A stretch of 64,000 bases of DNA. Source: Akebia trifoliata. Its lineage: Eukaryota > Streptophyta > Magnoliopsida > Ranunculales > Lardizabalaceae. The translations under genes were made by a program, and so were the position numbers. The DNA is taken from assembly GCA_017979445.1 (NCBI GenBank), contig CM030710.1, positions 14,184,248 through 14,248,247 on the forward strand. The letters are read 5' to 3'. The notes beneath the pieces are model-generated. The model saw only the letters and a program-made list of their open reading frames with translations. It did not search any database and was not told where the DNA came from. How positions within the stretch are numbered: position 1 is the first letter of the stretch; every line of letters begins with the position of its first letter. Shown here piece by piece: positions 46,340 to 58,357 of this stretch.

Positions 46340-47350
46340 TCGGTTGTCTGAGATATGAGGACATCATCATTCATAGAAGCGATTCAAAACGTCGAGTCAC
46401 CTAAGAAATTCCACATGCCCAAGTTTGATTCCTTTGATGGAACCAAGGACCCTGTGGAACATGTTATGTACTACAAGAATTTGATGATCATGTGTATGGC
46501 GAACGATGCGTTGACGTGCAAGATGTTTCCATCTACCTTGTAGTCAAAAGCCATCGCATGGTTCCATGGATTGCCACCAAGCTCAATCGAGAACTTCTAA
46601 CAGTTGGAAGAGTTTTTTGTGGCTCAATATATTCACAACAAACGTAGAAAGGTCAAAGTCAACATGTTGTTTTACTTGAGAAAAGAAAAAAGGGAAAGTA
46701 TTTATGATTTCACAGCTCAGTTTTGTACCTAGTTGCTACAGTTGGAGAACCCTGATGATGACATGGTGATTCAGGCTTATATTAATGCGGTTATATTGCA
46801 CAAGGCCGCATAAGGAATTGATCACCAAACAAGCAAAAAGGTTGGAGGATTTGTATGTAATGATTGAAAAGTACATCACCCTAGAGGAAACCCTAAAAAG
46901 TTGAGCACGGGAAACAACACCAATAGTAAATAACGTTACGCCGAGTAAAATGGGTTTTGGGGGCAAAGGGAAGGAAGAATAAAAAAGGGTTATAAAAAAA
47001 GGCAAGAAAAGCTACAAGTCGAAAGTCGTGGAATTCAAGAAAGGTCCTCATGTCTCTAATTAAGAAACCTTTTGAAATCATCAAACACATAAAAAATGAT
47101 CTTGGTTTCGCGCCACCATCCTCGAACTACCATGGAAGAATAGAAAAATCATACTACGATTACCACAACGTTGAGGACCACTCGACAGACGACTGTTGGA
47201 GGTTAAAGCATGTCATCCAAGACATGATTGACCAAGGCAAACTCAAAAAGGTTTGGGCAGCTGCAACAAAAGAGCCTAAAAGGCAGGAGTTACCTCCTCT
47301 ACCCTCGAGAAGTCCTTCAACACATGAGCATTACGTCACAAACAATTAAA
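46340..47350 (+). pseudogene. Gypsy gag (Tat lineage), broken
   Basis: PKKFHMPKFDSFDGTKDPVE and HVMYYKNLMIM open a Retrotrans_gag domain; across a stop come WFHGLPPSSIENF, QLEEFFVAQYIHN and ESIYDFTAQF. From 47050 an open frame carries EKSYYDYHNVEDHSTDDCW and MIDQGKLKKVW, the His/Cys-poor gag tail of Tat elements. Several stops and frame changes. No protease or RT follows: the element is cut off at about 47350. Confidence 0.7.
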
Positions 47351-47640
47351 AACGACTAAATATAGTAGAAAAAATGACGGACTAAAGCCGTCGTTTATAT
47401 ACGACGGGTTTTATCAATTGTCTAGCCCTTAATGACGTTTATAATAATCGATTATAAACAACTAATTTAATCTGTCATTAAATAAGTAAAAGATCCACCA
47501 TTGTCATACCAACTTTTACTAATGTTACACTTATTGGTGTGGCGTTAATAAAAATTGGGTGCCACTATTTGCCACACCAACTTTTACTAATGTTATACCG
47601 ATTGGTGTGGCGTTAATAAAAATTGGGTAACACTAACCAT
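47351..47640. repeat. Palindromic and tandem repeats, possible transposon subterminal region
   Basis: GACGGACTAAAGCCGTC and TATATACGACGGG form short inverted repeats around 47375-47410. After them a 68-base unit is repeated (47509-47576 and 47577-47640: CCAACTTTTACTAATGTTA to TTAATAAAAATTGGGT). Such arrays are common near the ends of DNA transposons, but no terminus could be fixed. Confidence 0.45.
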
Positions 47641-47942
47641 TTATATCACTTAAAAAATTTATTTGCATCTTCTTCCTCTAAAAAATCCTAGAATCTCAAA
47701 TTTCAAACAACGAATCCCATTTACTATGATTTTTTTTTTATTATTTCTTCTCTCACGATTCTAGGGTTTGAGATTTTCGATCTCCTCTCACATTTTTCTC
47801 TTTCACGATTCGGAGTTTTGGACTTATGATCTTCTCTCTGTCGATCACAACCTAGAGTCTTTAACAAGTTTTCATTCTCATCGGAAGAGGTTACGAAACC
47901 AGGCGAGGTTCGACACCATCTTCTTCAACCCACATGTTCCAG
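47641..47942 (+). other. Gene-like 5' leader or captured exon, unidentified
   Basis: TC-rich sequence with TTCTCTCACGATTCTAGGGTTT resembles a plant 5' UTR, then a more balanced stretch (GGAAGAGGTTACGAAACC, CACCATCTTCTTC) ends at CCAG before GTAGTACTCTCTCTC, a plausible donor followed by a (CT)n repeat at 47951-47963. None of the frames matches a protein I know. Confidence 0.35.
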
Positions 47943-48768
47943 GTAGTACTCTCTCTCTCTCTATCAGGCATAATGTTTTCTACATCCATTTGAGAATGAT
48001 CTCTATCTATTTCTTGAATTTAAGCTAGATTTTGCTTGAATAATGGAGATTTCTAATGGTGAATAGATTGTATACTGTTGGGATTCACACACGTTCAATG
48101 TTTGTATAAATGGTGAATAGATTGTATGCCTGAGACTACAAGTTAAAGATCTAAGTATGGGAAGGTTGTGGTTTCAAGTGGAGACGAACAAAATGGATAC
48201 ATCTCGCTATCTCTTTCTAAAACCAAAAGATGAAATTGTTTCTAGGGTTTTTTTTTCTTTTTTTCTTTTCCCTATAAATCCATTCAGTCATTTGTGAAAT
48301 CGAGGAAGTATTGAAATCATTTTTTTATAAAAGCTTCTTTGAATCGCTCAAACAACTACGAAACCTTTATGAGCTTCGGATCCATCTCATACTCAGATTT
48401 TGGTGAAAAATCAGGGATTCGGACTTGAGGTTGAAAACAATGGCATCAGATTTGAATCAAATTATCAGAAATTTGAATCGAATTTAAATGTTGAATATAG
48501 GTATCTAATTGGATTAAAATTCAGAGACTAGTTTTTTTTTTCGGATTTGAATTCGGATAGAGCCTTGGAGGTATATCCGATTCAATAATTATTCGTTGAC
48601 AGACTAATATAGAAGATGAATCCATGAAGAGATATATAAGAAATAGAGGAATTCTGAACCATTTTGAAAATTTTTATCAATTTTTTGGCTAGAAAACCAT
48701 GCAATATATCTTGCATAAGCTTAGGATTTTCATTTATTAAAGTTTGTTAGCTCAATATTTAATCGCAG

Positions 48769-48864
48769 GGCTGTTAGCCAGGTTGACTATCCTTTATTGG
48801 TTGATTTGCGGGGACTCCTTCTAGACTTAGTTGCACAACTCCTTGGTGCTTTATCACGGATCAG
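48769..48864 (+). pseudogene. Isolated exon of a MOR2/FURRY-type cell morphogenesis protein
   Basis: After AATCGCAG and before GTAGAC lies a 96-base open exon coding AVSQVDYPLLVDLRG, then LLLDLVAQLLGALSRI. This is the segment just after the N-terminal exon of plant FURRY-like proteins (MOR2), large scaffold proteins of polar cell growth. Entry phase (one base completes a codon) and exit phase (ends AG of Arg) fit the gene structure as I recall it. The long conserved first exon and the next exon are not found on either side, although nearly 4 kb to the left and 400 bases to the right are visible. Hence a stranded or captured fragment rather than a working gene. No stop or frameshift within it. 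Confidence 0.75.
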
Positions 48865-49290
48865 GTAGACAAACCATAGCTAATTTTATTAGTTGAAGGT
48901 GATTGACGTTTTAGATTGATGGTAAAATATTAGAGGAATTGTACTTCAATTAACTTTGAATATGTTTTCTCGAAAACCCTGTTTATAGTTTGTGATATAT
49001 TACATTTCTATGCTAAATTTATTTGATTCATTTTTTGGAATTTAAGTTTTATTGTTTTGGCACAATGTAGATTGGATGTTTCGTTGGTGATGATGAATCT
49101 GTAGAAGTATATAAATTATTTTTTTCATTTGAGCTTCATTTTGCTTGTAATCTTGGCAGATTAATTTTATGCAAATGTTCTTCATTTTGTTCTTGAGTTT
49201 GTGATTTTGTAATTCATGTGTGGTTTAAGGGTTCCATTTGATGTTACAGGTCTAGAAAAGATAGAATTTGGTTTATTTTCTCTTTGTTTG
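48865..49290. other. Intron-like sequence up to the Tat LTR
   Basis: T-rich, no coding signal. It ends where the outer LTR begins, so whatever followed the MOR2 exon has been displaced or lost. Confidence 0.4.
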
Positions 49291-50794
49291 TGAAATCGCC
49301 TCGACTCAGCCGTCCGTTAAATAGCGAATAGGGGTCCGATTCATAAATTGGGGATTTTTAAAGAATAGGGAGTCACCACCTAATTTAGGTCTACGGACCA
49401 TAGATAACTCCGAAATGGATCAGGTCGATCCACGAGTAAGAGACATGGGTGAGGGGTCAGATTACAGGTTGCGGAAGGTGTTAGGCATCGAACTTGTCCG
49501 ATCGATATGATTGATGAGACTATCGTTGTTCTTCTCACCGGAGTTAATAATAATCTTAGTTTTACCTTACTTGTGGGGCAAGTAGGGGATCAAACCCAAG
49601 AGAAAGGAGGAATAGAGCTAACCTAAGAAGATAAAATCCAAATTAACTAAAAGGAATTAAAACTATTTTTCTTTGTATTTTTGAACTTATAAGAAGATGT
49701 AAAATTGCTAGAAAATAAACTAAAGTAAATGAAATTAAAAGCAAGTAAACTTATGAATAAAAACACCATTGGAGGTGGATCTACCTAAAACATGTTAATG
49801 AGCAATTCCTAGTCTCTAGCCTTTTTATAACTCAATCATAAGGGCTTGGTGTTAGCTCCTTAGATCGGAAAGTTTTGCAAATAAAATGAAATAAGGGAAC
49901 AAAAACAAAGTAGAATTCTTTGAAAACTTCTTACTATAAATTATCTAATTTAAGCATACTTTATCTTGATCTAATCTAAGCATAAAATATCTATATTAAG
50001 AATAAAAGGTGCAAAAAACTTAAAGAGAATTCATAAGCATTTTAAATAAAAGAAATACATAAAATTAGAAATGACACAAGAACTTGTTATAGGCTTTTCC
50101 ACTCTCCAATGGAGGAGAACTTAGCCTAATGTCATTGCAAGAGAGGGAAGATAAGAGATGAAAGAACTTTTCTTCATTTCATGGAGAAAATTACAACTTC
50201 TTCTTCTTCTACTTCTTACAAGACTATTTAACCAAAAGAAAATAACTAGAAGATGAAAATACAAAAAATAAGAGAATAGGCTAAGAGCCTTAGATTAAAG
50301 GAGTCTTGGATAAGAGAACCAAGATGGGACCCTTTCTCTAGAAATGAAGGCTTTATTTAAAAAGAAAATGTGTGTAGAAGAGTCTAAAAGTAGCCTCAAC
50401 TTTTCTTTGCACAAAAAGACAAAAAATGAGAATATGAGTTAAGGATTATGGCATTCCAAAGTTGGCCCAAATGCTTTTGTCTTGAGATTTTGATTCTAAT
50501 TTGTTGATTTTCTGCACAAGAAACACATGTAATTAGATTTATCTAGTAAATGAATTTATTTATATATAATTAAGCCTAATGTAGACACCCCAATTTTCAC
50601 GAACCCGTTAGAAAGATTCAAATTTTCTCGAGTTGATTCCGATTTAGAACTCAAACTCTTTGACGGACCCGCATTGCCACTTGGCATCATATTCATGCAT
50701 ACATGCATACTATTTGCATCTCATATCATGCCCATACCTTGTCCCTAACCCACTTTAGACCTATGTCCATCACCCATACCCTCACCATGGTCTA

Positions 50795-50960
50795 CTACCT
50801 AGCCCAACCTAAGCCCAAAACCCAATGCCATTCTAAACCCAATTACCCAAATCCACTACCTAGCCCAACCTAAGCCCAAAACCCAATGCCATTCTAAACC
50901 CAATTACCCAAATCCATTACCTAGCCCAACCTATACCCAATGCCACTCTAAACCCATAAC
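50795..50960 (+). repeat. 61-base tandem repeat in the solo LTR
   Basis: Units start at 50795, 50856 and 50917 (CTACCTAGCCCAACCTAAGC); the third is shortened. Confidence 0.85.
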
Positions 50961-51276
50961 CTAAATCCACTTTCTAGCCCAACCTAAGCCCAAAACAAAA
51001 TCCATTCTCTAAGCCCAAAACCAAACCCACTCCAAGTCCATTCTCTCACCCCTTCACAAGATGACACATGTTGATACCTCATAAGCCTCCAACACCCAAT
51101 GCATCATCTAATTGGAGGTTCAACTTTTCTTTTGTGAAAACTCTAGAATGCCCTTCTCAAAAAATTTAGTCAAACCAAAAAGGTTATTGGGTCTTTGGTA
51201 ATAATCCATCAAGGTGAGAGAACTTCCCATTATACCCTCAAAAGGTGGGAATCTTCAAGTACATACATGGAGTCCT

Positions 51277-51558
51277 CCCATTGGTCCATTTCAAAAATAT
51301 ACTTCTACCCTTGCTTTATGAGTTATTTACAAATGAACCAAAGTCTACTTTTCACCTACCACTTCACCTTTACACATGTCATCCTCCTATTCACCCTCCC
51401 AAATGTGCTTTTGTTTTCCCATTGGTCCATTTCAAAACTACACTTCCACCCTTGCTTTATGAGTTATTTACAAATAAACCAAGATCTACTTTTTACCTAC
51501 CACTCCACCTTTACACATGTCACTCCCCCATTCATCCTCCCAAAAGTACATTTGTTCT
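51277..51558 (+). repeat. 141-base tandem repeat in the solo LTR
   Basis: Two diverged copies, from 51277 and from 51418 (CCCATTGGTCCATTTCAAAA). The two overlapping open frames here are by-products of the repeat. Confidence 0.85.
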
Positions 51559-51733
51559 CTCACCTCTATTTACCAAAAAACCAAGGATCAAAGCATGCTT
51601 TTAGGGTTTCTTCACAAATGTCATCTTTACCCTCATACAAATGAAAAATCCAAAAAGAAATAACATAAATCTCATGTCCATGTTCTTTATTTTTAGGGTT
51701 GGACCACTTTATCCCCAAAAGTTCTCCAAAAAC

Positions 51734-51742
51734 TCTATAAAT
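51734..51742 (+). promoter_or_regulatory. TATA box of the solo LTR
   Basis: CTATAAATACC, about 1,150 bases into the LTR, followed by CCTCATTTCC and an A/C-rich leader. Confidence 0.55.
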
Positions 51743-52870
51743 ACCCTCATTTCCTATGAGCAAGGCATGCTCTCAAGCCCCCATCTCTCAACCTAAAACT
51801 CTACCAAATTCTCTACTCATCCCTCATCTCTCAACCTTCAACTTTCTCAACCCACCCTCAACTACATCCTTCAACTCTCAAGTTCTCAAGCTCAAGTTCT
51901 CTCAAGACTTCCAAAAGGGACAAGGTGGGACAATAGTTATTGATTTATTTTTTTTTAACTTGCATCTTCTTCTTCTATACCTCTCTTTTTATTTTTAGAA
52001 GCCTTTAGGATGTAATGGAGAACCCTCCTTCATCCCGAGTAGATTGAACCTCAACCTTGGGCATGGAATGCTTGAGGCGGTTTGGTCGAAAGGATGGAGG
52101 TTGAAGCCCTTTTTTAACCCATCCTCATATCATGCATCATAATGTACACTATGCACACACATCACACATGTTAGCTATGATGAAGAAATGTGTAACTCTC
52201 TTGATGGGGTTAAAACACTAAGTTTCTAGCTAAACATGCATGCATTAAGGTTATGGATCTAAGGGTATTCCATCCATGGAATTTTTCTAAAATCCTAAAC
52301 CAACATCTCAACTCATGCAAAAGTGTGTTGACTCCATAGAATGTCTTCTTCCATAAGATATTTCTTATGTCAACACAAACATCAAATCCTCTACTAAAGA
52401 GGTACATACACACTATGTGCACCCACCCACTTCATGCATCTCATGCATTCTACTTGTTATTTTAATCTTTTCCAAAAAATGGCCAAATCTAAAGGTAACC
52501 ACCTTAGGTGGAGAGAATGGGGTGCTTAACACCTTCCCCATTCTCTAACCGAATCTCCTTACCTAGATCTTAGGTAGACCATACCTTTTCCATGATTGAG
52601 AGTCACTACAATGCCATGAAAAAATGATTTTCAAAAAATTGATTCGGGTGCCCATTCACACCCATTTATAAAAAAGAATGGTGGCGACTCCAAACAACGT
52701 AGCATTGAGGTTCAAAAGGTGAACATTCTCATGTCTACACCTAATTAACATGCAACGTGGTGATTTGAGGCTTATCATGATTATTATCTTAATATGGATA
52801 AATAGGTACAAAAATCAAGATAAATATCTGAAAATTATGTGTATAATTGAGTGTTTGGAAACACTCATCA

Positions 52871-52883
52871 TACCCCCAAACTT
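52871..52883 (-). other. Polypurine tract of the Athila-like element
   Basis: AAGTTTGGGGGTA on the - strand, touching the 3' LTR. Confidence 0.85.
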
Positions 52884-52891
52884 ACCTTTTT

Positions 52892-55800
52892 CTAGTCCCT
52901 AGAAAATAAAACTGTTTGGATAATATATGGGCCAGTCCATCGAGACTTAAGTTTTCCTGGAAAAAGGTGGAGTCTATTATCATACAACAAAACTTTTTGA
53001 TTAGGAATGAAATTCCTCCTAAGAATGTGCCTATCGTGAAAGAATTTGGTACGCTCTTTGTACCTTTTGGCACAATCATACGAGTCATTTCTAATCTCTT
53101 CTAACTCGTCTAGTTGTAACTTTCGCTTCTCATCGGCTTTATCAAAATCAAAGTTGAGGCGTTTGATCGCCCAATATGCACGATGTTCTAGTTCTACAGG
53201 GAGATGGCAAGCCTTGCCAAAAACTAACCGGTAGGGAGACATCCCTATGGGTGTCTTGAATGCAGTCCTATAGGCCTAGAGTGAATCACTCAATCTCAAA
53301 GACCAATCTTTCCTTGAAGGATTGACTGTTTTTTCTAAGATAGTCTTTATTTCCCTGTTAGAAATCTCCACTTGTCCACTTGTTTTTGAGTGGTAAGGTG
53401 TGGCAACCTTATGCGTTATGAGGTATTTCTTCATCAACGCAACAAAGATCTTGTTGCAAAAATACGAGCCACCATCACTTATAATAGCTCGCGGAGTACC
53501 AAATCTTGAAAAAATCGTCTCCTTGATGAATTTTATCACAACATTGTGATCGTTAGTTCTACATGCCACAGCTTCGACCCATTTTGACACATAGTCAACG
53601 GCAACTAGGATGTATTGGTAACCCTGGGAGATAGGAAAGGGTCCCATGAAGTCTATACCCCACACGTCAAAAATTTCGATGATCAGTATAGGATTTTGAG
53701 GCATTTCATTTCTCTTAGAGATTTTTTCTAATCTTTGACATCTATGACAAAATTTGCTAAACTCGTGGGCATCACGAAAAATACTAGGCCAGAAAAAACC
53801 GTATTGTAGGATTTTCATGACGGTCTTCTTACTACTGAAGTACCCTCCGCAGGCATGATTATGGCAAAACTCTAGGATACTGACTTGCTCACAGGTTGGA
53901 ATACAATGTCTAATGATTTGATCATGACAATACTTAAATAAGTAAGGCTCATCCCAGAAATACCATTTTATTTTTGACAGAAGACGGAGTTTTTCTTGAC
54001 TAGTCATTTCGACTGGGAATTGACCTGTAACTAGGTAGTTGACAATGTCCGCATACCATAGAGCATTGGCTTGAGAGATTTGCATAAGTTGCTCATTGGG
54101 AAAGGATTCAGAGATGGGTAAGGATTCCTCGGATGGCTTGTTAACTATCCTAGACAAGTGATCAGCTACGACATTTTCTGCCCCTTTTTTGTCTCGGATC
54201 TCGAGATCAAACTCTTGTAGAAGTAGAATCCAACGGATTAACCTTGCTTTAGCATCTTTCTTTGATAGAAGGTACTTCAATGCTGCGTGGTCTGTGTAGA
54301 TTACGACTTTAGATCCTATGAGGTAGGGGCGAAATTTTTCAATGGCATAGACCACTGCTAGCATTTCCTTCTCTGTTGTAGAGTAATTAAGCTGAGCATC
54401 GTTTAGGGTTTTACTAGCATATTGGATAACATGAGGTTGTTTTTCAATTCGCTGACCCAAAACAGCGCCTATTGCATAATCTGAAGCGTCGCACATAACT
54501 TCGAATGGAATGCTCCAGTTTGGAGGTTGAATAATAGGTGCCGAGGTTAACTCAGACTTGAGCTTGTTGAACGCAGAGAGACATGACTCTGAAAAGTCGA
54601 AAGGAACATCCTTTCCCAATAGCTCACATAAAGGTTTCGAGATTTTTCCAAAATCTTTAATGAATCTACGATAGAAACCTGCATGGCCTAGGAATGATCT
54701 AATTTCTTTGACCGTTCTAGGAGGTGGTAATTTTTCAATTAGACCTACCTTTGCCTTATCTACCTCAATCCCCTTAGCAGAAACAATGTGCCCTAGCACA
54801 ATCCCCGATGTTACCATGAAATGGTATTTTTCCCAATTAAGGACTAGATTGACCTCTTTGCAACGTACAAGAACCAAAGTCAAGTGATGGAGACATTTCT
54901 CAAAACTTGATCCAAAAACTGAAAAATCGTCCATGAATACTTCGAGATATTTTTCTAGCATGTCGAAAAATATACTCATCATGCACCGTTGAAAAGTAGC
55001 GGGTGCATTGCACAATCCAAAAGGCATGCGACGATACGCGAAAGTTCCGAAAGGGCATGTGAAAGTTGTTTTCTCTTGATCGATTGGAGCAACGGGTATC
55101 TGGTTGTATCCGGAATAACCATCTAAGAAGCAATAGTAAAAATGTCCTACCAGACGCTCTAACATTTGATCAATGAAAGGTAAGGGGAAATGATCCTTAG
55201 GAGTCATCGAGTTGAGTTTCCTATAGTCAATACACACTCTCCATCCATTTTGGACTCGAGTGGGGATTAATTCATTGTCTTGGTTCACTACCACAGTGAT
55301 ACCAGACTTCTTAGGAACTACTTGTATAGGACTCACCCAACGACTGTCAAAGATAGGATAGATAATACCCGCATCTAGCAATTTCATCACTTCCATCCGA
55401 ACTACGTTTTTCATGATAGGATTTAGTCGTCTCTGAGGTTCTAAGGAAGGCTTAGCGAAATCCTCTAAACGAATATGGTGCATTACCACAGATGGACTAA
55501 TTCCCTTGATATCAGTTATGCTCCAACCAATAGCTTCTTGATGTTCTTTTAATACTCCTAACAACTTTCCCTCTTGAACTTCATTAAGGTGAGAGGAAAT
55601 GATCACGGACAAGGTTTGATCTTTACCAAGAAATGCATATCTCAAGGTCTCTGGAAGCGACTTGAGTTCTAATTTTGGAGGCTCGATATAAGAAGGAACA
55701 AGATTGGATGTGCGCACAGGAAGACTTTCAGTTTTTACGTGCCACCGCACAGAATCTAAGAGTGGAACAGATTCAAGCAAAGCATTGACTTCGCTTATAG

Positions 55801-58357
55801 ACTCTTCGACGTCCAAGTCAAGGCCAAAGTGAGCCAAACATTTTGTTAGGGGATCAGAGTACCCTAACTCTTGATACTTTTGATTGACTAGCGTATCTAT
55901 CATGTTCACTTCCTCCATACCATCATCTACATCAATTCCTTGGAAATTATGGAAGACGTTTAGTTTCACTTTCATATCCCCAAATGCTAAAGTCATAATT
56001 TCGTTTCTACAACGAATGACTGCGTTAGACGTGGCTAAGAATGGACGTCCTAAGATGATAAGAATATGACTGTTCGAATTGATGACTGGCTCCGTGTCTA
56101 AGACAACAAAGTCAACAGGAAAATAGAAATCTTTGACTTTAACTATCACGTCCTCAACTATACCCTTTGGAATTTTTATGGACCTATCTGCTAGACTCAA
56201 CGTGATATCGGTGGGTTTCAAAACCCCCAAACCTAATTGTTTATAAACCGAATATGGTAAAAGGTTCACACTAGCCCCTAAGTCTAAGAGACATTTTTCG
56301 ATCACTTGATTTCCAATATGAATGGAAATTGTCAGACATCCAGGATCCTTAAATTTTGGTGCAATCGTTTGTTGGATGAGCGACGAAGCTTGGACTGCCA
56401 TGATAGCTTCCCGAGGAAATGGTGTTTTCCTTTTAGCTGTGGTCAAATCCTTTAGGAATTTCGCATAAGAAGGTATTTGCTTAATGGCATCTAGGAATGG
56501 GATATTGATATGCACATTTTGGAAGACTTCTAAGACACCCTCAAATTGCTTACCTTTTTTAGAATCTCTAAGGCGATGGGGAAATGGAGCTTTTGGAATT
56601 GGCAAAATGATATGAGGATTTTCCAAATCTTTCTCTTTCTCTATTGGAAATTCTATGACTTCTTTTTGAACTTTGTCCTTCTCTAGGATTGTTTCTCCCA
56701 TGTCAAAAGGTTGGACCTTGTTGTCCACTTTTTTTTCCGAACGCAAGGTGTGGATAGCCTGGACTGAGTCTTGTGGAGCTCTAGAATGGCTTCCTACTTC
56801 ATATTGACATTTCAATCCGTTTGAAATCCAAGGTTGACCTCTAGGGTTAGGGATAGTCTGACTAGGAAATTGACCTTTCTCTCTCCCACTCAAAGAGAGA
56901 GCTAATTGCCCCAACTGAACTTCCATCTTAGCTATGGATTGCGCAGTGACCTGGTTAATCTGAGTTTGATTTTGATGGGTTTGCTGTTGAGTTTGGATGA
57001 ATTGCTGTTGCTGTCTCATCAACTCGGCAATCATAGATTCTAAGGACGACTGTTGTTGGGCAGGCTGTTGGTAATTGGTCATGGGATCTGGTATGATGGC
57101 TCTGCAATCTGTAGATTGTTGGGGTTGATAAGGGATTTGAGGAACAATAGCTTGGTTTGTGGAAGAACCAGATTGCCTAGAAAAACTCTTATTGTAACCT
57201 GACGGACCACTAGATTGAATAGGTTCGTTCTGTCTGTATGAGAAATTAGGATGGAACCTATTATCTGGGTGATACGTTTGGCTAAAAGAGTTTGGAGTTG
57301 GCTTCCTAAAAGCACTATAGCCATTAATCGCATTTGCTTATTCAACTTTGATTTGAGGCAAGGTGGGACAACACTCGACCAAATGGTCGTTGCCGTCGCA
57401 TATGACGCACAAAGAACTCGGTTCGACAGTTACTTGCGAAATTGCATGAGGGTCTAGGTGAGGTTTGGATGCTGATATGGTAAAGGCATCTAACTTCTTC
57501 GTGAGATTGTTCATCCCACTCACTAGACAAGACATAACATTTTTGAGATCAGGGTCTGCCTTCATCTCATACATGCCTATCTTTCTAATCGGATCATCTC
57601 TATCAAATTCTTCTTGGTTAGTACTCCAATTTTGAGCACTCTCGGCTAACTCTACGAGGAAATCGTACGCTTGGTTGGGAGTCTGGTTCATGAACTGACC
57701 CTTATGCATTGACTCGACTAAGGTACGTTGATTCATTGTTAATCCTCTATAAAAACTTTGCACCAACTGTGCTTTGTCAATGCCATGGTGTGGGCACTTG
57801 ACCAATAAATCATTGAATCTTTCCCAAGTTTGGGAAAATTCATCATCAGGACGGGCTCTAAAATTTCTAATAGAGTCCTTCATTTTCTCAGTTTTGGTCA
57901 CGGGATAGAATTTGGCCATAAATTTCTTGGATAGAACATCCCAGGTAGATATGAAATTGGGTGTTAGGGAGTTCAACCACGCAGCTGCGTGGTCTTCCAA
58001 GGATAACGGGAACAAAATAAGCTTGATACTCTCCTCATCTAGATTCTGATTTCTAAAAGTTTGACATATAGTCAAGAATCGATTAAGATGGGTGTAAGGT
58101 TGTTCACGCTCTAAACCGTGGAACTTAGGGAGCATATTAATGGTGGCAGCCCTAATTTCAAACTGAGGTGCATTGTTCAATGGTAAAACAATGCATGTAG
58201 GAGGAGATGCGGAAGCTGGAGCGAAGAGCTCATTGAGAGTTCACTCTCGATCACCCATCATAACTACTGATGGTGTCTTGCGTATCCTACTGATGGTACG
58301 TTCGATCTCAGGATCAAATGGTTTTAACACGTTGTTTTGTGAATGTCTACCAAGCAT
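52892..58357 (-). pseudogene. Athila-like gag-pol, one frame with three stop codons
   Basis: From an ATG at 58355-58357 the frame stays constant for 1,822 codons to a stop at 52892-52894. It is broken only by TGA (58241-58243), TAA (57338-57340) and TAG (53276-53278). Gag: NMLPKFHGLEREQPYTHLNR, AAWLNSLTPNFISTWDVL, QTWERFNDLLVKCPHHGI. Counting from the Met at 57082: protease [12 protein letters not shown] (265-276), [11 protein letters not shown] to FMDD (616-719), RNase [13 protein letters not shown] (from 864), integrase zinc region (1073-1115) and catalytic Asp, Asp, Glu near 1144, 1203 and 1239. In the HHCC motif the second His is Tyr (CGGYFSS). The frame ends just after [10 protein letters not shown], shorter than a normal integrase C terminus. 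Not translatable as a whole. Confidence 0.93.

Larger units (their letters stand above)
50580..52739 (+). mobile_element. Solo LTR inside the Athila-like 3' LTR
   Basis: 2,160 bases from TGTAGACACCCC to CATGTCTACA, flanked by the perfect duplication CCTAA (50575-50579 and 52740-52744). Removing it restores the Athila LTR exactly. It has a TATA box and, near its end, ATGGTGGCGACTCC, as in Tat-type LTRs. No PBS, coding region or second LTR, hence a solo LTR. Confidence 0.9.
49512..52870 (-). repeat. Athila-like 3' LTR, split by a solo LTR
   Basis: 49512-50579 plus 52740-52870 align with the 5' LTR from end to end; 50580-52739 is the insertion. Confidence 0.93.

Noticed and set aside
51195..51644. 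149- and 119-codon overlapping open frames
   Set aside because: Both arise from the 141-base tandem repeat in the solo LTR; their residues repeat with the DNA unit.
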